From: an uncultured Collinsella sp. | GTDB taxonomy: Bacteria; Actinomycetota; Coriobacteriia; Coriobacteriales; Coriobacteriaceae | NCBI GenBank assembly: GCA_900541885.1 | Contig: UQKW01000009.1 | Location: forward strand, 4,251-68,250 | DNA length: 64,000 bases | Reading direction: 5' to 3' | Shown here: positions 41,030-48,291 of the stretch, piece after piece | Numbering within the stretch: position 1 is the stretch's first letter | Layout of the letters: every line of letters begins with the position of its first letter | Made by a program: the position numbers and the translations under genes | Notes under the pieces: model-generated | The model's input: only the letters and a program-made list of their open reading frames with translations | The model's database searches: none | What the model was told of the DNA's origin: nothing

Positions 41030-42001
41030 GTGAATTCTGAATCCATCGCCGTCATCATCCCCTGCTACAACGAAGCGCTCACGATCGGCAAAGTCATCGA
41101 CGACTTCCACCGCGAGCTTCCGCAGGCGACGGTCTATGTCTATGACAATAACTCGTCGGACGATACTTCACGCATCGCCACCGAACACGGAGCCACGGTG
41201 CGCTTTGAGCCCCGTCAGGGAAAGGGCAACGTGTGCCGCCAGATGTTTCGCGATATCGACGCCGATTGCTACCTGATGGTCGACGGAGACGACACCTACC
41301 CCGCCGAGGCGGCCAAGGCCCTCTGCGAGCCCATCCTTAACGGCACGGCCGACATGACCGTGGGTGACCGCCTTTCCAACGGCACCTACGCCGAGGAGAA
41401 CAAGCGTGCCTTCCACGGCTTTGGCAACAACCTGGTACGCGCCATGATCAAGTGGATCTACGGCTACAGCTTCGATGACGTCATGACAGGCTACCGCGCC
41501 ATGAGCCGCCCGTTCGTTAAAACCTTCCCAGTGCTTTCCGAGGGCTTCCAGATCGAAACCGAGCTCTCGATCCACGCCGTCGACCACCGCTGGCGCATCA
41601 AAGATGTGCCCATCGAGTACCGCGACCGTCCCGAGGGTTCCGAGTCCAAACTCAACACCGTGAGCGACGGCATTAAAGTCGTTGCGATGATCGGCACGCT
41701 GTTCAAGGACTACCGCCCGCTGAAGTTCTTCAGCCTCGTCGCGCTTCTGTTCGCGGTGATCGGCCTCGCCCTGGGCATGCCCATCGTTGTCGAATATTTC
41801 CAGACCGGCCTCGTCCCGCGCTTCCCCACCGCCATGCTCGCCGCCTCGTTTATGTTCCTGTGCGGCCTGAGCCTTGCGACCGGCTTCATCCTAGATTCCG
41901 TGGCAAAGGTCGAAAAAAAGCAGTGGGAGGTCAACGTGTACAGCAAATACGCCTACGACGACCAGCCCGGCCACCCTACTTCCATGCCAAGCGAGAGGTA
42001 G
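41030..42001 (+). CDS. Family 2 glycosyltransferase with C-terminal membrane helices
   Basis: GT2 of the polyprenyl-phosphate sugar transferase type. The catalytic domain (residues 1-230) has IAVIIPCYNEALTIGKVIDD, VYVYDNNSSDDTSRIA, the DxD-like MVDGDDTYPAEA and the acceptor region GFQIETELSIHAVDHRW. Two hydrophobic segments follow (FFSLVALLFAVIGLALGMPI, AMLAASFMFLCGLSLATGFI). At 323 residues it is like DPM1/GtrB enzymes with a membrane tail. The GTG start has AAGGAG upstream. It stands alone, convergent with the rml genes. Confidence 0.9.
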   Translation: MNSESIAVIIPCYNEALTIGKVIDDFHRELPQATVYVYDNNSSDDTSRIATEHGATVRFEPRQGKGNVCRQMFRDIDADCYLMVDGDDTYPAEAAKALCEPILNGTADMTVGDRLSNGTYAEENKRAFHGFGNNLVRAMIKWIYGYSFDDVMTGYRAMSRPFVKTFPVLSEGFQIETELSIHAVDHRWRIKDVPIEYRDRPEGSESKLNTVSDGIKVVAMIGTLFKDYRPLKFFSLVALLFAVIGLALGMPIVVEYFQTGLVPRFPTAMLAASFMFLCGLSLATGFILDSVAKVEKKQWEVNVYSKYAYDDQPGHPTSMPSER

Positions 42002-42051
42002 ATCTTCCGCAAAATACTATTGGCACCACTGCGCAGATAGCCACCAACAAG

Positions 42052-42081
42052 AAAAGCCGCCGTTAAAGAACGGCGGCTTTT
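42052..42081. terminator. Bidirectional terminator between GT2 and rmlCD
   Basis: AAAAGCCGCCGTT and AACGGCGGCTTTT form a 13-pair stem around AAAG, with T runs for both strands. It separates convergent genes. Confidence 0.9.
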
Positions 42082-42103
42082 ACTCTCGAAAAGTTAATAG
42101 CGG

Positions 42104-43558
42104 CTAGAGCGTCTTGATGTACTCCCCCAGCTCTTCCTCCCAGTCGGGCATGTGGAAGCCGGCAGCCTCGAGCCTGGAAAGGTCGAGCGCGGAGTGGACC
42201 GGGCGCGGGGCGACGGGGCCCTCGGCGCTCGCGTAGTAGTCGGCGGTCGATACCGGCACGACCCTGTCCCCGTTGCCGTTGGCGGCCTCGAAGACGGCGC
42301 GGGCGATATCGGCCCAGGACTTGACGGTGCCGGAGCCGGTGCAGTCGTAGGTGCCGTAGGGGGCGTGCGTCCCCAGCACGTGGAAGATGGCCTCGGCCAT
42401 GTCGCGCGTGAAGGTCAGGCGGCCCAGCTGGTCGTCAACGACCGTGACCTGCTCGAGCCCGTCCTCGGGGTCGGCGACGCGGTCGGAGAGTGCCCTCATG
42501 GTCTTGACGAAGTTGTGCCCCTCGCCGATGACCCAGCTGGAGCGCATGATGTAGTGGCGCGGGCACCCGGCCACGGCGATGTCGCCGGCGGCCTTGGTCT
42601 GGCCGTAGACGGACAGCGGGCTGAGGGGCTCGTCCTCGTCATGCACCTCGGCGGTGCCGTCGAAGACGTAGTCGCTGGACACGTGGACGAGGGTGATCCC
42701 GTGATCAGAGCATGTGCGGGCGAGGAGGGCGGGGCCGGTCGCGTTGGCCTTCCAGGCGGTCGCGCGGCCCTCGGCGGTCTCCGCCCTATCCACGGCGGTG
42801 TAGGCGCCGCAGTTGATCACGGTGCCGTAGAGCGACCAGTCGTACTGTGTGTAGGCGTCCGGGTCTGACATATCGAAGGTGTCGATGTCGCAGAAGTCGA
42901 AGTCCTTGGCGACGCCGCGCTCCTCCGCCAGCCTGCGCACAGCATGGCCCAGCTGGCCGTTGCAGCCGGTGACGAGGGTGCGCCTGGGCGCCATGGGGAC
43001 GACGTCCCTCAGCATCGGGTGGTTGAGGTCGGCCTCGGAGACGGTGGCCTCATCGAGCGGGATCGGCCACTCGATGGCGAGCTCGGGGTCGGCGAGGTTC
43101 ACGAACGTGTAGGTCCTCTTGAGCTCCAGCGACCAGTGGGCGTCCACCAGGTAGGTGTAGGCGGTGCCGTCCTCGAGCGCCTGGAAGGAGTTGCCCACGC
43201 CGCGCGGGACGTAGATGGCCCTGGACGGGTCCAGGGTGCAGGTGTAGACCTTGCCGAAGGTCTCGCTGCCCTCGCGCAGGTCCACCCAGGCGCCGAAGAC
43301 CGAGCCGCGGGCCACGGAGATGAACTTGTCCCAGGGCTCGGCGTGGATGCCGCGGGTGACGCCGCGGCTGTCGTTGTAGGAGACGTTGTTCTGGACGACC
43401 CTGAGGTCGGGGATGCCCAGGGCGCACATCTTGGCGCGCTGCCAGTTCTCCTTGAACCAGCCGCGCGAGTCGCCGTGGACGGCGAGGTCGACGACCTTGA
43501 GGCCCACGATGCCGGTCTCGGCGACGGCGAGGTCCTTCTCGAATGCGATGTCTGCCAT
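42104..43558 (-). CDS. Fused dTDP-4-dehydrorhamnose 3,5-epimerase - reductase (RmlC-RmlD)
   Basis: A 484-residue fusion that performs the last two steps to dTDP-L-rhamnose. Residues 1-195 are the RmlC cupin (HGDSRGWFKENWQRAKMCAL, GVTRGIHAEPWDKFISVARG, IYVPRGVGNSFQALEDGTAY). Residues 205-484 are the RmlD short-chain reductase (LVTGCNGQLGHAVRRLAEER, LVHVSSDYVFDGTAEVHDED, PLSVYGQTKAAGDIAV with the YxxxK pair). I start at ATG 43558 (MADIAFEKD). The coding is very GC-rich compared with the glycosyltransferases nearby. It lies 14 bases after rmlB. Confidence 0.93.
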   Translation of the reverse strand: MADIAFEKDLAVAETGIVGLKVVDLAVHGDSRGWFKENWQRAKMCALGIPDLRVVQNNVSYNDSRGVTRGIHAEPWDKFISVARGSVFGAWVDLREGSETFGKVYTCTLDPSRAIYVPRGVGNSFQALEDGTAYTYLVDAHWSLELKRTYTFVNLADPELAIEWPIPLDEATVSEADLNHPMLRDVVPMAPRRTLVTGCNGQLGHAVRRLAEERGVAKDFDFCDIDTFDMSDPDAYTQYDWSLYGTVINCGAYTAVDRAETAEGRATAWKANATGPALLARTCSDHGITLVHVSSDYVFDGTAEVHDEDEPLSPLSVYGQTKAAGDIAVAGCPRHYIMRSSWVIGEGHNFVKTMRALSDRVADPEDGLEQVTVVDDQLGRLTFTRDMAEAIFHVLGTHAPYGTYDCTGSGTVKSWADIARAVFEAANGNGDRVVPVSTADYYASAEGPVAPRPVHSALDLSRLEAAGFHMPDWEEELGEYIKTL

Positions 43559-43572
43559 GTCTCTCTCCCCTC

Positions 43573-44592
43573 CTACTGGCCCTGTGCGCGGTAACGGGCC
43601 TCGGTGGCCTCCTTGGCCGGGCGCCACCAGGACTCGTTGGCGACGTACCAGTCGATGGTGGCCTTGAGGCCCCCGGCGAAGTCGGTGTGCGCCGGCCTCC
43701 AGCCCAGCTCGCGCTGGAGCTTCGTGCTGTCGATGGCGTAGCGGCGGTCGTGGCCGGGGCGGTCGGCGACCCAGTCGAAGTCCTCGGGGTCGCGTCCCAT
43801 GGCCTCCAGGATCATGCGCAGGACCGTGATGTTGTCCCTCTCGCCGTCGGCGCCGATGAGGTAGGTCTCCCCCATCCGGCCCTTGGTGAGGATGTCCCAG
43901 ACGGCAGAGGAGTGGTCCTCGGTGTGGATCCAGTCGCGGACGTTCTCGCCCTTCCCGTAGAGCTTGGGGCGGACGCCGTCGACGATGTTCGTGATCTGCC
44001 TGGGGATGAACTTCTCCACGTGCTGGTAGGGGCCGTAGTTGTTGGAGCAGTTGGAGATCGTGGCGCGCAGGCCGTACGTGCGGGTCCAGGCGCGCACGAG
44101 CATGTCGGAGCTGGCCTTGGTGCTCGAGTACGGCGAGGACGGGTGGTACGGCGTCTCCTCGGTGAACTTCGCCGGGTCGTCGAGCGCCAGGTCGCCGTAG
44201 ACCTCGTCGGTTGAGACGTGGTGGTAGCGGACGCCGTATTTGCGGACGGCCTCCAGCAGGCGGAAGGTGCCCTCCACGTTGGTGCGCAGGAAGGGCTCCG
44301 GGTCGGCGATGGAGTTGTCGTTGTGGCTCTCGGCGGCGTAGTGCACGATCGCGTCGTGGCCCGGGACGATCTCATCGAGCAGCGCGGCGTCGCAGATGTC
44401 ACCGACGACGAGCTCGACCCTGTCCTCGGGCAGCCCCGCGATGTTCTCGGGGTTGCCGGCGTAGGTCAGCTTGTCCAGGACGGTCACGTGGACGCCCGGG
44501 TGGTCCTTCACCACGTAGTGCACGAAGTTGCTGCCGATGAAGCCGCAGCCGCCCGTGACGATGATGTTCTTAGGTTCAAAAATCTCAGACAT
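43573..44592 (-). CDS. rfbB: dTDP-glucose 4,6-dehydratase
   Basis: Extended short-chain dehydrogenase making dTDP-4-keto-6-deoxyglucose. Motifs are IIVTGGCGFIGSNFVHYVVK, VHYAAESHNDNSIADPEPFL, VSTDEVYGDLALDDPAKF, PSSPYSSTKASSDMLVRAW (YxxxK) and NNYGPYQHVEKFIPRQI. The start is ATG 44592 (339 residues), with GAGGAG just upstream. The 5' end is only 20 bases from the DUF6718-like gene, so rfbB and rmlCD appear to be transcribed through the inserted cassette. GC-rich. Confidence 0.95.
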   Translation of the reverse strand: MSEIFEPKNIIVTGGCGFIGSNFVHYVVKDHPGVHVTVLDKLTYAGNPENIAGLPEDRVELVVGDICDAALLDEIVPGHDAIVHYAAESHNDNSIADPEPFLRTNVEGTFRLLEAVRKYGVRYHHVSTDEVYGDLALDDPAKFTEETPYHPSSPYSSTKASSDMLVRAWTRTYGLRATISNCSNNYGPYQHVEKFIPRQITNIVDGVRPKLYGKGENVRDWIHTEDHSSAVWDILTKGRMGETYLIGADGERDNITVLRMILEAMGRDPEDFDWVADRPGHDRRYAIDSTKLQRELGWRPAHTDFAGGLKATIDWYVANESWWRPAKEATEARYRAQGQ

Positions 44593-44611
44593 GAAACTCC
44601 TCATTACATGT

Positions 44612-44845
44612 TTACGCAGCAGCTTGCTTTTCCAGCTTATCGATTAATTCATTTTCCGAGTCAACAAACTCATAAGGCTCATATTCGCCATATGCAGAGG
44701 GACGACTAATTGTAACTAACTGGAGATCGGTGGAACCGAACCGTGCCTCAACTTTATCAATAAAGTCAATCAGATCCTGTCCTGGCTTTGCACTCAGCGC
44801 AAGCGAGCCCTCTTTCGAAAACCACTTAGCAACCAGATAACACAT
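44612..44845 (-). CDS. Small DUF6718-like protein
   Basis: A 77-residue protein beginning MCYLVAKWFSKEGSLALSAK, with the block VTISRPSAYGEYEPYEFVDS. From memory this matches the small DUF6718 family, function unknown. No membrane segment or DNA-binding motif is visible; the end is helical (SENELIDKLEKQ). The ATG has GGAGG upstream, lies inside the end of the RelA/SpoT-type gene and overlaps it by 20 bases, so the two are coupled. As the smallest partner of a possible nucleotide-toxin gene it is a natural antitoxin candidate, but that is inference. Confidence 0.75.
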   Translation of the reverse strand: MCYLVAKWFSKEGSLALSAKPGQDLIDFIDKVEARFGSTDLQLVTISRPSAYGEYEPYEFVDSENELIDKLEKQAAA

Positions 44846-45437
44846 CGTCTAACCTCCTAACAAAATCATCCTCACTATGGATATAGCCTCTTTCGTATGC
44901 CAAACGAAGCTCGAATCCAATATCGGGATTATCGAAACGTTTATAGACATGTTTATGAAGCCAGTTATTGATCTGCCTATCGTAATACGTATTGTACTGA
45001 ATCTCCACTGGGTAGTACCCAGGCTTGCGGGTGAAATACACGTGAACGCCCCTGTAGCCGTCGTCGACAGACTTGCCACAAGACAAATCAACGACCTTCA
45101 GACATGCCTCCTCAGCACCGAGAATGTCATCGTAGGAATCGACCATCGAACGAAAGCCAAGCAAGTCATTAAAGACTTTTCGAACTTGGTGATCGGGATA
45201 ATAGCGATCATATTTGAATGAAATCGACTGAGCACTTTTAATTCGATAGTCGACGGGCAGGTCAGCAAGAACGCCCAGGGATGTATACCATTTACGGACA
45301 CGATTCAATTCATCCAGCAGCTCATCACGATTGAAATAGTGAAGATTCTTCTTAAGCGAAATGCCCAGCTCACTTTTATAGGATAGCGAGGAAAGGAGCT
45401 CGAGAGACAAACCGTCTCGCCTTAAAATAGCTTCCAT
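44826..45437 (-). CDS. RelA/SpoT-type nucleotidyltransferase domain protein
   Basis: A 203-residue stand-alone synthetase-like protein. From ATG 45437 the catalytic landmarks of (p)ppGpp synthetase folds can be placed: YRIKSAQSISFKY (R65, K67; like the canonical R-x-K-S-x-x-S-I), NDLLGFRSMV (D91), GYRGVHVYF (stacking Y118, H122) and YPVEIQYNT (E135). There is no HD hydrolase domain, TGS or ACT domain. Small enzymes of this fold include alarmone synthetases and toxSAS toxins that pyrophosphorylate tRNA or make (p)ppApp. TTG 45443 is an alternative start. It lies between the DUF4869 gene (13 bases) and the DUF6718-like gene (overlap), and its AT-rich coding contrasts with the flanking rml genes. 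Confidence 0.82.
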   Translation of the reverse strand: MEAILRRDGLSLELLSSLSYKSELGISLKKNLHYFNRDELLDELNRVRKWYTSLGVLADLPVDYRIKSAQSISFKYDRYYPDHQVRKVFNDLLGFRSMVDSYDDILGAEEACLKVVDLSCGKSVDDGYRGVHVYFTRKPGYYPVEIQYNTYYDRQINNWLHKHVYKRFDNPDIGFELRLAYERGYIHSEDDFVRRLDDVLSGC

Positions 45438-45450
45438 AATCAAGCAGCAC

Positions 45451-45888
45451 CTACAGATACGGAATCGACTCGTGAATTAGTTCAGCCATGTTATGAGCAA
45501 TATTTCCACTGTTCACGACTTTGATTTTGAAGTCCTCGCGACCAAAGTCCATAACATGGTAAAGGTTCACAACGAGCTTGCGGTCTTTCGCGATGTCGAG
45601 AATCCACTTAGCGCAGTTATCGCCACAGTTCGAAGCGTTAAATATATGCTTTCGATCGAACCTCATGAGCAGCAACGTTTTCACGCCGCGGGATAGCTGA
45701 AGTGGCGAAATAGGCCCAAGCACAGGGCTTTCGATGACGTTTTCGGAGACAACATCCGATCGATCGACATCTTTAATGATCGAAACCGCATAGGGATCCG
45801 TGATCCAAGAAGACAGGTAAGAGTTTTTGAAATATGTCGCTGTGTTGTAAATCGCTTCTGGCATATCGCCAAAGTAGACGCTTAACAC
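45451..45888 (-). CDS. DUF4869-family protein, copy 2
   Basis: Paralogue of the protein at 37356, 145 residues from GTG 45888. The shared landmarks are MLSVYFGDMPEAIYNTATYF, SPVLGPISPLQLSRGVKTLL, FNASNCGDNCAKW and a C-terminal HNMAELIHES. I choose the GTG because it aligns exactly with the start of copy 1 and follows GGGAGTGGAT; a TTG four codons upstream is the alternative. It opens a three-gene cassette with the RelA/SpoT-type and DUF6718-like genes. The function is unknown; conservation across cassettes with different partners suggests a sensor or regulator. Confidence 0.85.
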   Translation of the reverse strand: MLSVYFGDMPEAIYNTATYFKNSYLSSWITDPYAVSIIKDVDRSDVVSENVIESPVLGPISPLQLSRGVKTLLLMRFDRKHIFNASNCGDNCAKWILDIAKDRKLVVNLYHVMDFGREDFKIKVVNSGNIAHNMAELIHESIPYL

Positions 45889-45930
45889 ATCCACTCCCAA
45901 TCATATTGTCTTTATGGTCAACGTAATCAT

Positions 45931-45964
45931 AACGAAAGGGGCCACCAGATAAACGGTGACCCCT
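45931..45964 (-). terminator. Hairpin between rfbA and the DUF4869 cassette
   Basis: AGGGGTCACC and GGTGGCCCCT pair with one G-T, followed on the minus strand by TTCGTT. It would reduce read-through from rfbA. TATGAT sequences at 45926-45931 and 45900-45905 could belong to a cassette promoter, but no good -35 is seen. Confidence 0.5.
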
Positions 45965-45983
45965 AAAAGAAAACAAGCTTGCG

Positions 45984-46883
45984 CTAGTACTCGCGCGGGC
46001 TGTTGACGATCTCGCCGGCGGCGACCTTCCTCAGGTGCCGGCCGTAGACCGACTTGCCGTAGGCCTCGGCGGCCTCCTCCAGCTCGGCGGTGGTGATCCA
46101 CCCGTTCTCCCAGGCGATCTCCTCGGGGACGGACACGGGAAGGTCCTGGGAGTGCTCCACGGCGCGGACGAACTCCGCGGCCTCGTGCAGGCTCTCCATG
46201 GTTCCGGTGTCCAGCCACGCGTAGCCGCGGCCGAGGGTGACCACCGACAGCGTCCCCTCCTCCAGGTACATCTGGTTGAGCGTGGTGATCTCCAGCTCGC
46301 CGCGGGCCGAGGGCTCGACCCCATGCGCCTTGGCGGCCACGTCGCCCGGGTAGAAGTACAGGCCGGTGACTGCGTAGGAGCTCTTGGGGCACTCGGGCTT
46401 CTCCTCGATGGAGACGGCACGGCCCTGCCCGTCGAACTCCACGACGCCGAAGCGCTCGGGGTCGTCCACGTGGTAGCCGAAGACCGTGGCGCGGCCCGAC
46501 TCGGCGTTCTGGACGGCGCGCGTCAGGTGGCGCGACAGCCCGTTGCCGTAGAAGATGTTGTCGCCCAGCACCAGGGCGCACGGCTCGCCGTCGATGAACT
46601 CCTCGCCGATGGTGAAGGCCTGCGCCAGGCCGTCCGGGCTCGGCTGCTCGGCGTAGGACAGGTTGACGCCGTAGCGAGAGCCGTCCCCGAGCAGGCGCTC
46701 GAAGTTGGGCAGGTCGGTCGGCGTGGAGATGACCAGGATGTCCCGGATGCCCGCCAGCATGAGGGTGGACAGCGGGTAGTAGATCATGGGCTTGTCGTAG
46801 ACCGGCAGCAGCTGCTTGGAGGTCACGAGCGTGAGCGGGTACAGGCGGGTGCCGGACCCGCCGGCGAGGATGATGCCTTTCAT
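45984..46883 (-). CDS. rfbA: Glucose-1-phosphate thymidylyltransferase
   Basis: First step of dTDP-L-rhamnose synthesis. The 299-residue protein starts MKGIILAGGSGTRLYPLTLV, the nucleotidyltransferase signature, and has the family blocks PSPDGLAQAFTIGEEFIDGE, LVLGDNIFYGNGLSRHL and GYAWLDTGTMESLHEAAEFV. GC-rich. It is separated from rfbB by the DUF4869/RelA-SpoT/DUF6718 cassette. Confidence 0.97.
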   Translation of the reverse strand: MKGIILAGGSGTRLYPLTLVTSKQLLPVYDKPMIYYPLSTLMLAGIRDILVISTPTDLPNFERLLGDGSRYGVNLSYAEQPSPDGLAQAFTIGEEFIDGEPCALVLGDNIFYGNGLSRHLTRAVQNAESGRATVFGYHVDDPERFGVVEFDGQGRAVSIEEKPECPKSSYAVTGLYFYPGDVAAKAHGVEPSARGELEITTLNQMYLEEGTLSVVTLGRGYAWLDTGTMESLHEAAEFVRAVEHSQDLPVSVPEEIAWENGWITTAELEEAAEAYGKSVYGRHLRKVAAGEIVNSPREY

Positions 46884-46921
46884 GTAGTCCTCCGTGTCAT
46901 TTAACTGATTTAGTTACGACT

Positions 46922-46950
46922 TATATAATAATCTCTATCGGTCATATCAA
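46922..46950 (-). promoter_or_regulatory. Promoter of rfbA
   Basis: TTGATA (46945-46950) and TATATA (46922-46927) on the minus strand with 17 bases between, about 40 bases before the rfbA ATG, in an AT-rich intergenic region shared with the divergent DUF4422 gene. Confidence 0.6.
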
Positions 46951-47022
46951 TTAAAAATATATGAGCGATACCCATTGAACAGGCCATCTAATTGCCTCAG
47001 CATGGAAAGAGCGTCAGGAACA

Positions 47023-48216
47023 GTGAAGATTTACATCGCAGCGCATAAGCACTTTGACATTGATGCGCAAGCGCCATATCAGCCGCTCTACGTTGGGGCA
47101 AGCTCCATTCCAACAGACAATCGTCAGGCTGGATGGCTGTACGACGATCAAGGCGATAATATTTCCCAGAAAAACAAACACTACTGTGAACTTACCGGCC
47201 TCTATTGGATATGGAAGAATTCTCCTGAGTCGATAGTTGGGCTCACGCATTATCGAAGGGCGTTTGAGTCCCCCAATGACTCAAAGCAGATGCTCAAAGA
47301 CTATGAAATTGAGAACATCCTTACTAATTATGACTGTATTGTTGCAGCCAAAGAACCCTGCACAAGCTCAATCGGGTGCAACTTAATCACTGTTGCTGAG
47401 CAGTATAGAATGATCCATTCTTCGACAGATCTGCTACAGGCAAGGGAAATCATCAGGACGAAATGCCCTAGCTACTTGGATGCTTTTGATAAAGCAATCT
47501 GCGAGGAGTGTTCTTTTTCGCCATGCAATATGTTTATTTGCAAAAAGGAGCTGATGGACCGATATTGTAAATGGCTTTTCAAAATCGAAAAACAACTTGA
47601 GAAGCGAATTGACTATATAAGTGGTCGCAATAGCTATCAACAAAGGATGCCTGGCTTTATCTCAGAACGACTGTTTAATGTCTTCCTTAAAAAGGAAGAC
47701 ATTAAACGCTATGAATGCCACATCTTTAACCCAATTAATAAAGAAGCCCTCACGATCGATCAAAGCACGTGGCCTCGAAGGAGACCGCAACTTATATGCT
47801 CTTGCTCTACGAATGCCATATTTAACGGAGTAGACTATTCATCTGTATTTGATTATTCCTTTTATGTAAATCATTACGAGGATCTATTCGATAGATATAA
47901 AGACGACCCCCTTGGAGCGCTGGAACATTTCATCGCAATCGGCATTAATGAACATCGAGTTGCACATCCACATTTTTCTATCGGCTCTCTTCTGAATGGA
48001 AATCCCGATTTAAGAAGTAGGTGCAGCGGAAATCTCGAGGCAGCGCAAATGTATATAGCGAATCCTAAAGAATATATGCATCCAATTGGGTATGAAAACA
48101 TTCATCCGCTAGATGAGCAGAGCAATTTAACTATGGCAACATGGCATGAACGTCGAATTACAGCGGCGCGCATTCGATACCAAGAAAGAATCGAGAGACT
48201 ACCTGTACTGGGTTAA
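47023..48216 (+). CDS. DUF4422 putative glycosyltransferase with C-terminal surface-type repeat
   Basis: Residues 1-230 match the DUF4422 pattern found in capsular and rhamnose-glucan loci: VKIYIAAHKHFDIDAQAPYQ, NKHYCELTGLYWIWKNSPES and IVGLTHYRRAF. Residues 268-340 contain the module VDYSSVFDYSFYVNHYEDLF with ALEHFIAIGINEHRVAHPHF, the same motif repeated in the amidase at 61398-63848. The start is uncertain: GTG 47023 gives the family N-terminus, ATG 47002 is seven codons longer. Low GC compared with the adjacent rfbA. Confidence 0.8.
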   Translation: MKIYIAAHKHFDIDAQAPYQPLYVGASSIPTDNRQAGWLYDDQGDNISQKNKHYCELTGLYWIWKNSPESIVGLTHYRRAFESPNDSKQMLKDYEIENILTNYDCIVAAKEPCTSSIGCNLITVAEQYRMIHSSTDLLQAREIIRTKCPSYLDAFDKAICEECSFSPCNMFICKKELMDRYCKWLFKIEKQLEKRIDYISGRNSYQQRMPGFISERLFNVFLKKEDIKRYECHIFNPINKEALTIDQSTWPRRRPQLICSCSTNAIFNGVDYSSVFDYSFYVNHYEDLFDRYKDDPLGALEHFIAIGINEHRVAHPHFSIGSLLNGNPDLRSRCSGNLEAAQMYIANPKEYMHPIGYENIHPLDEQSNLTMATWHERRITAARIRYQERIERLPVLG

Positions 48217-48291
48217 TTCAATGCAAGAATCAACCGGAGATCCAAGTGAAATAGCGTGGGCATCTTTAGTGCAACGGAAAGGTAAATTGAA

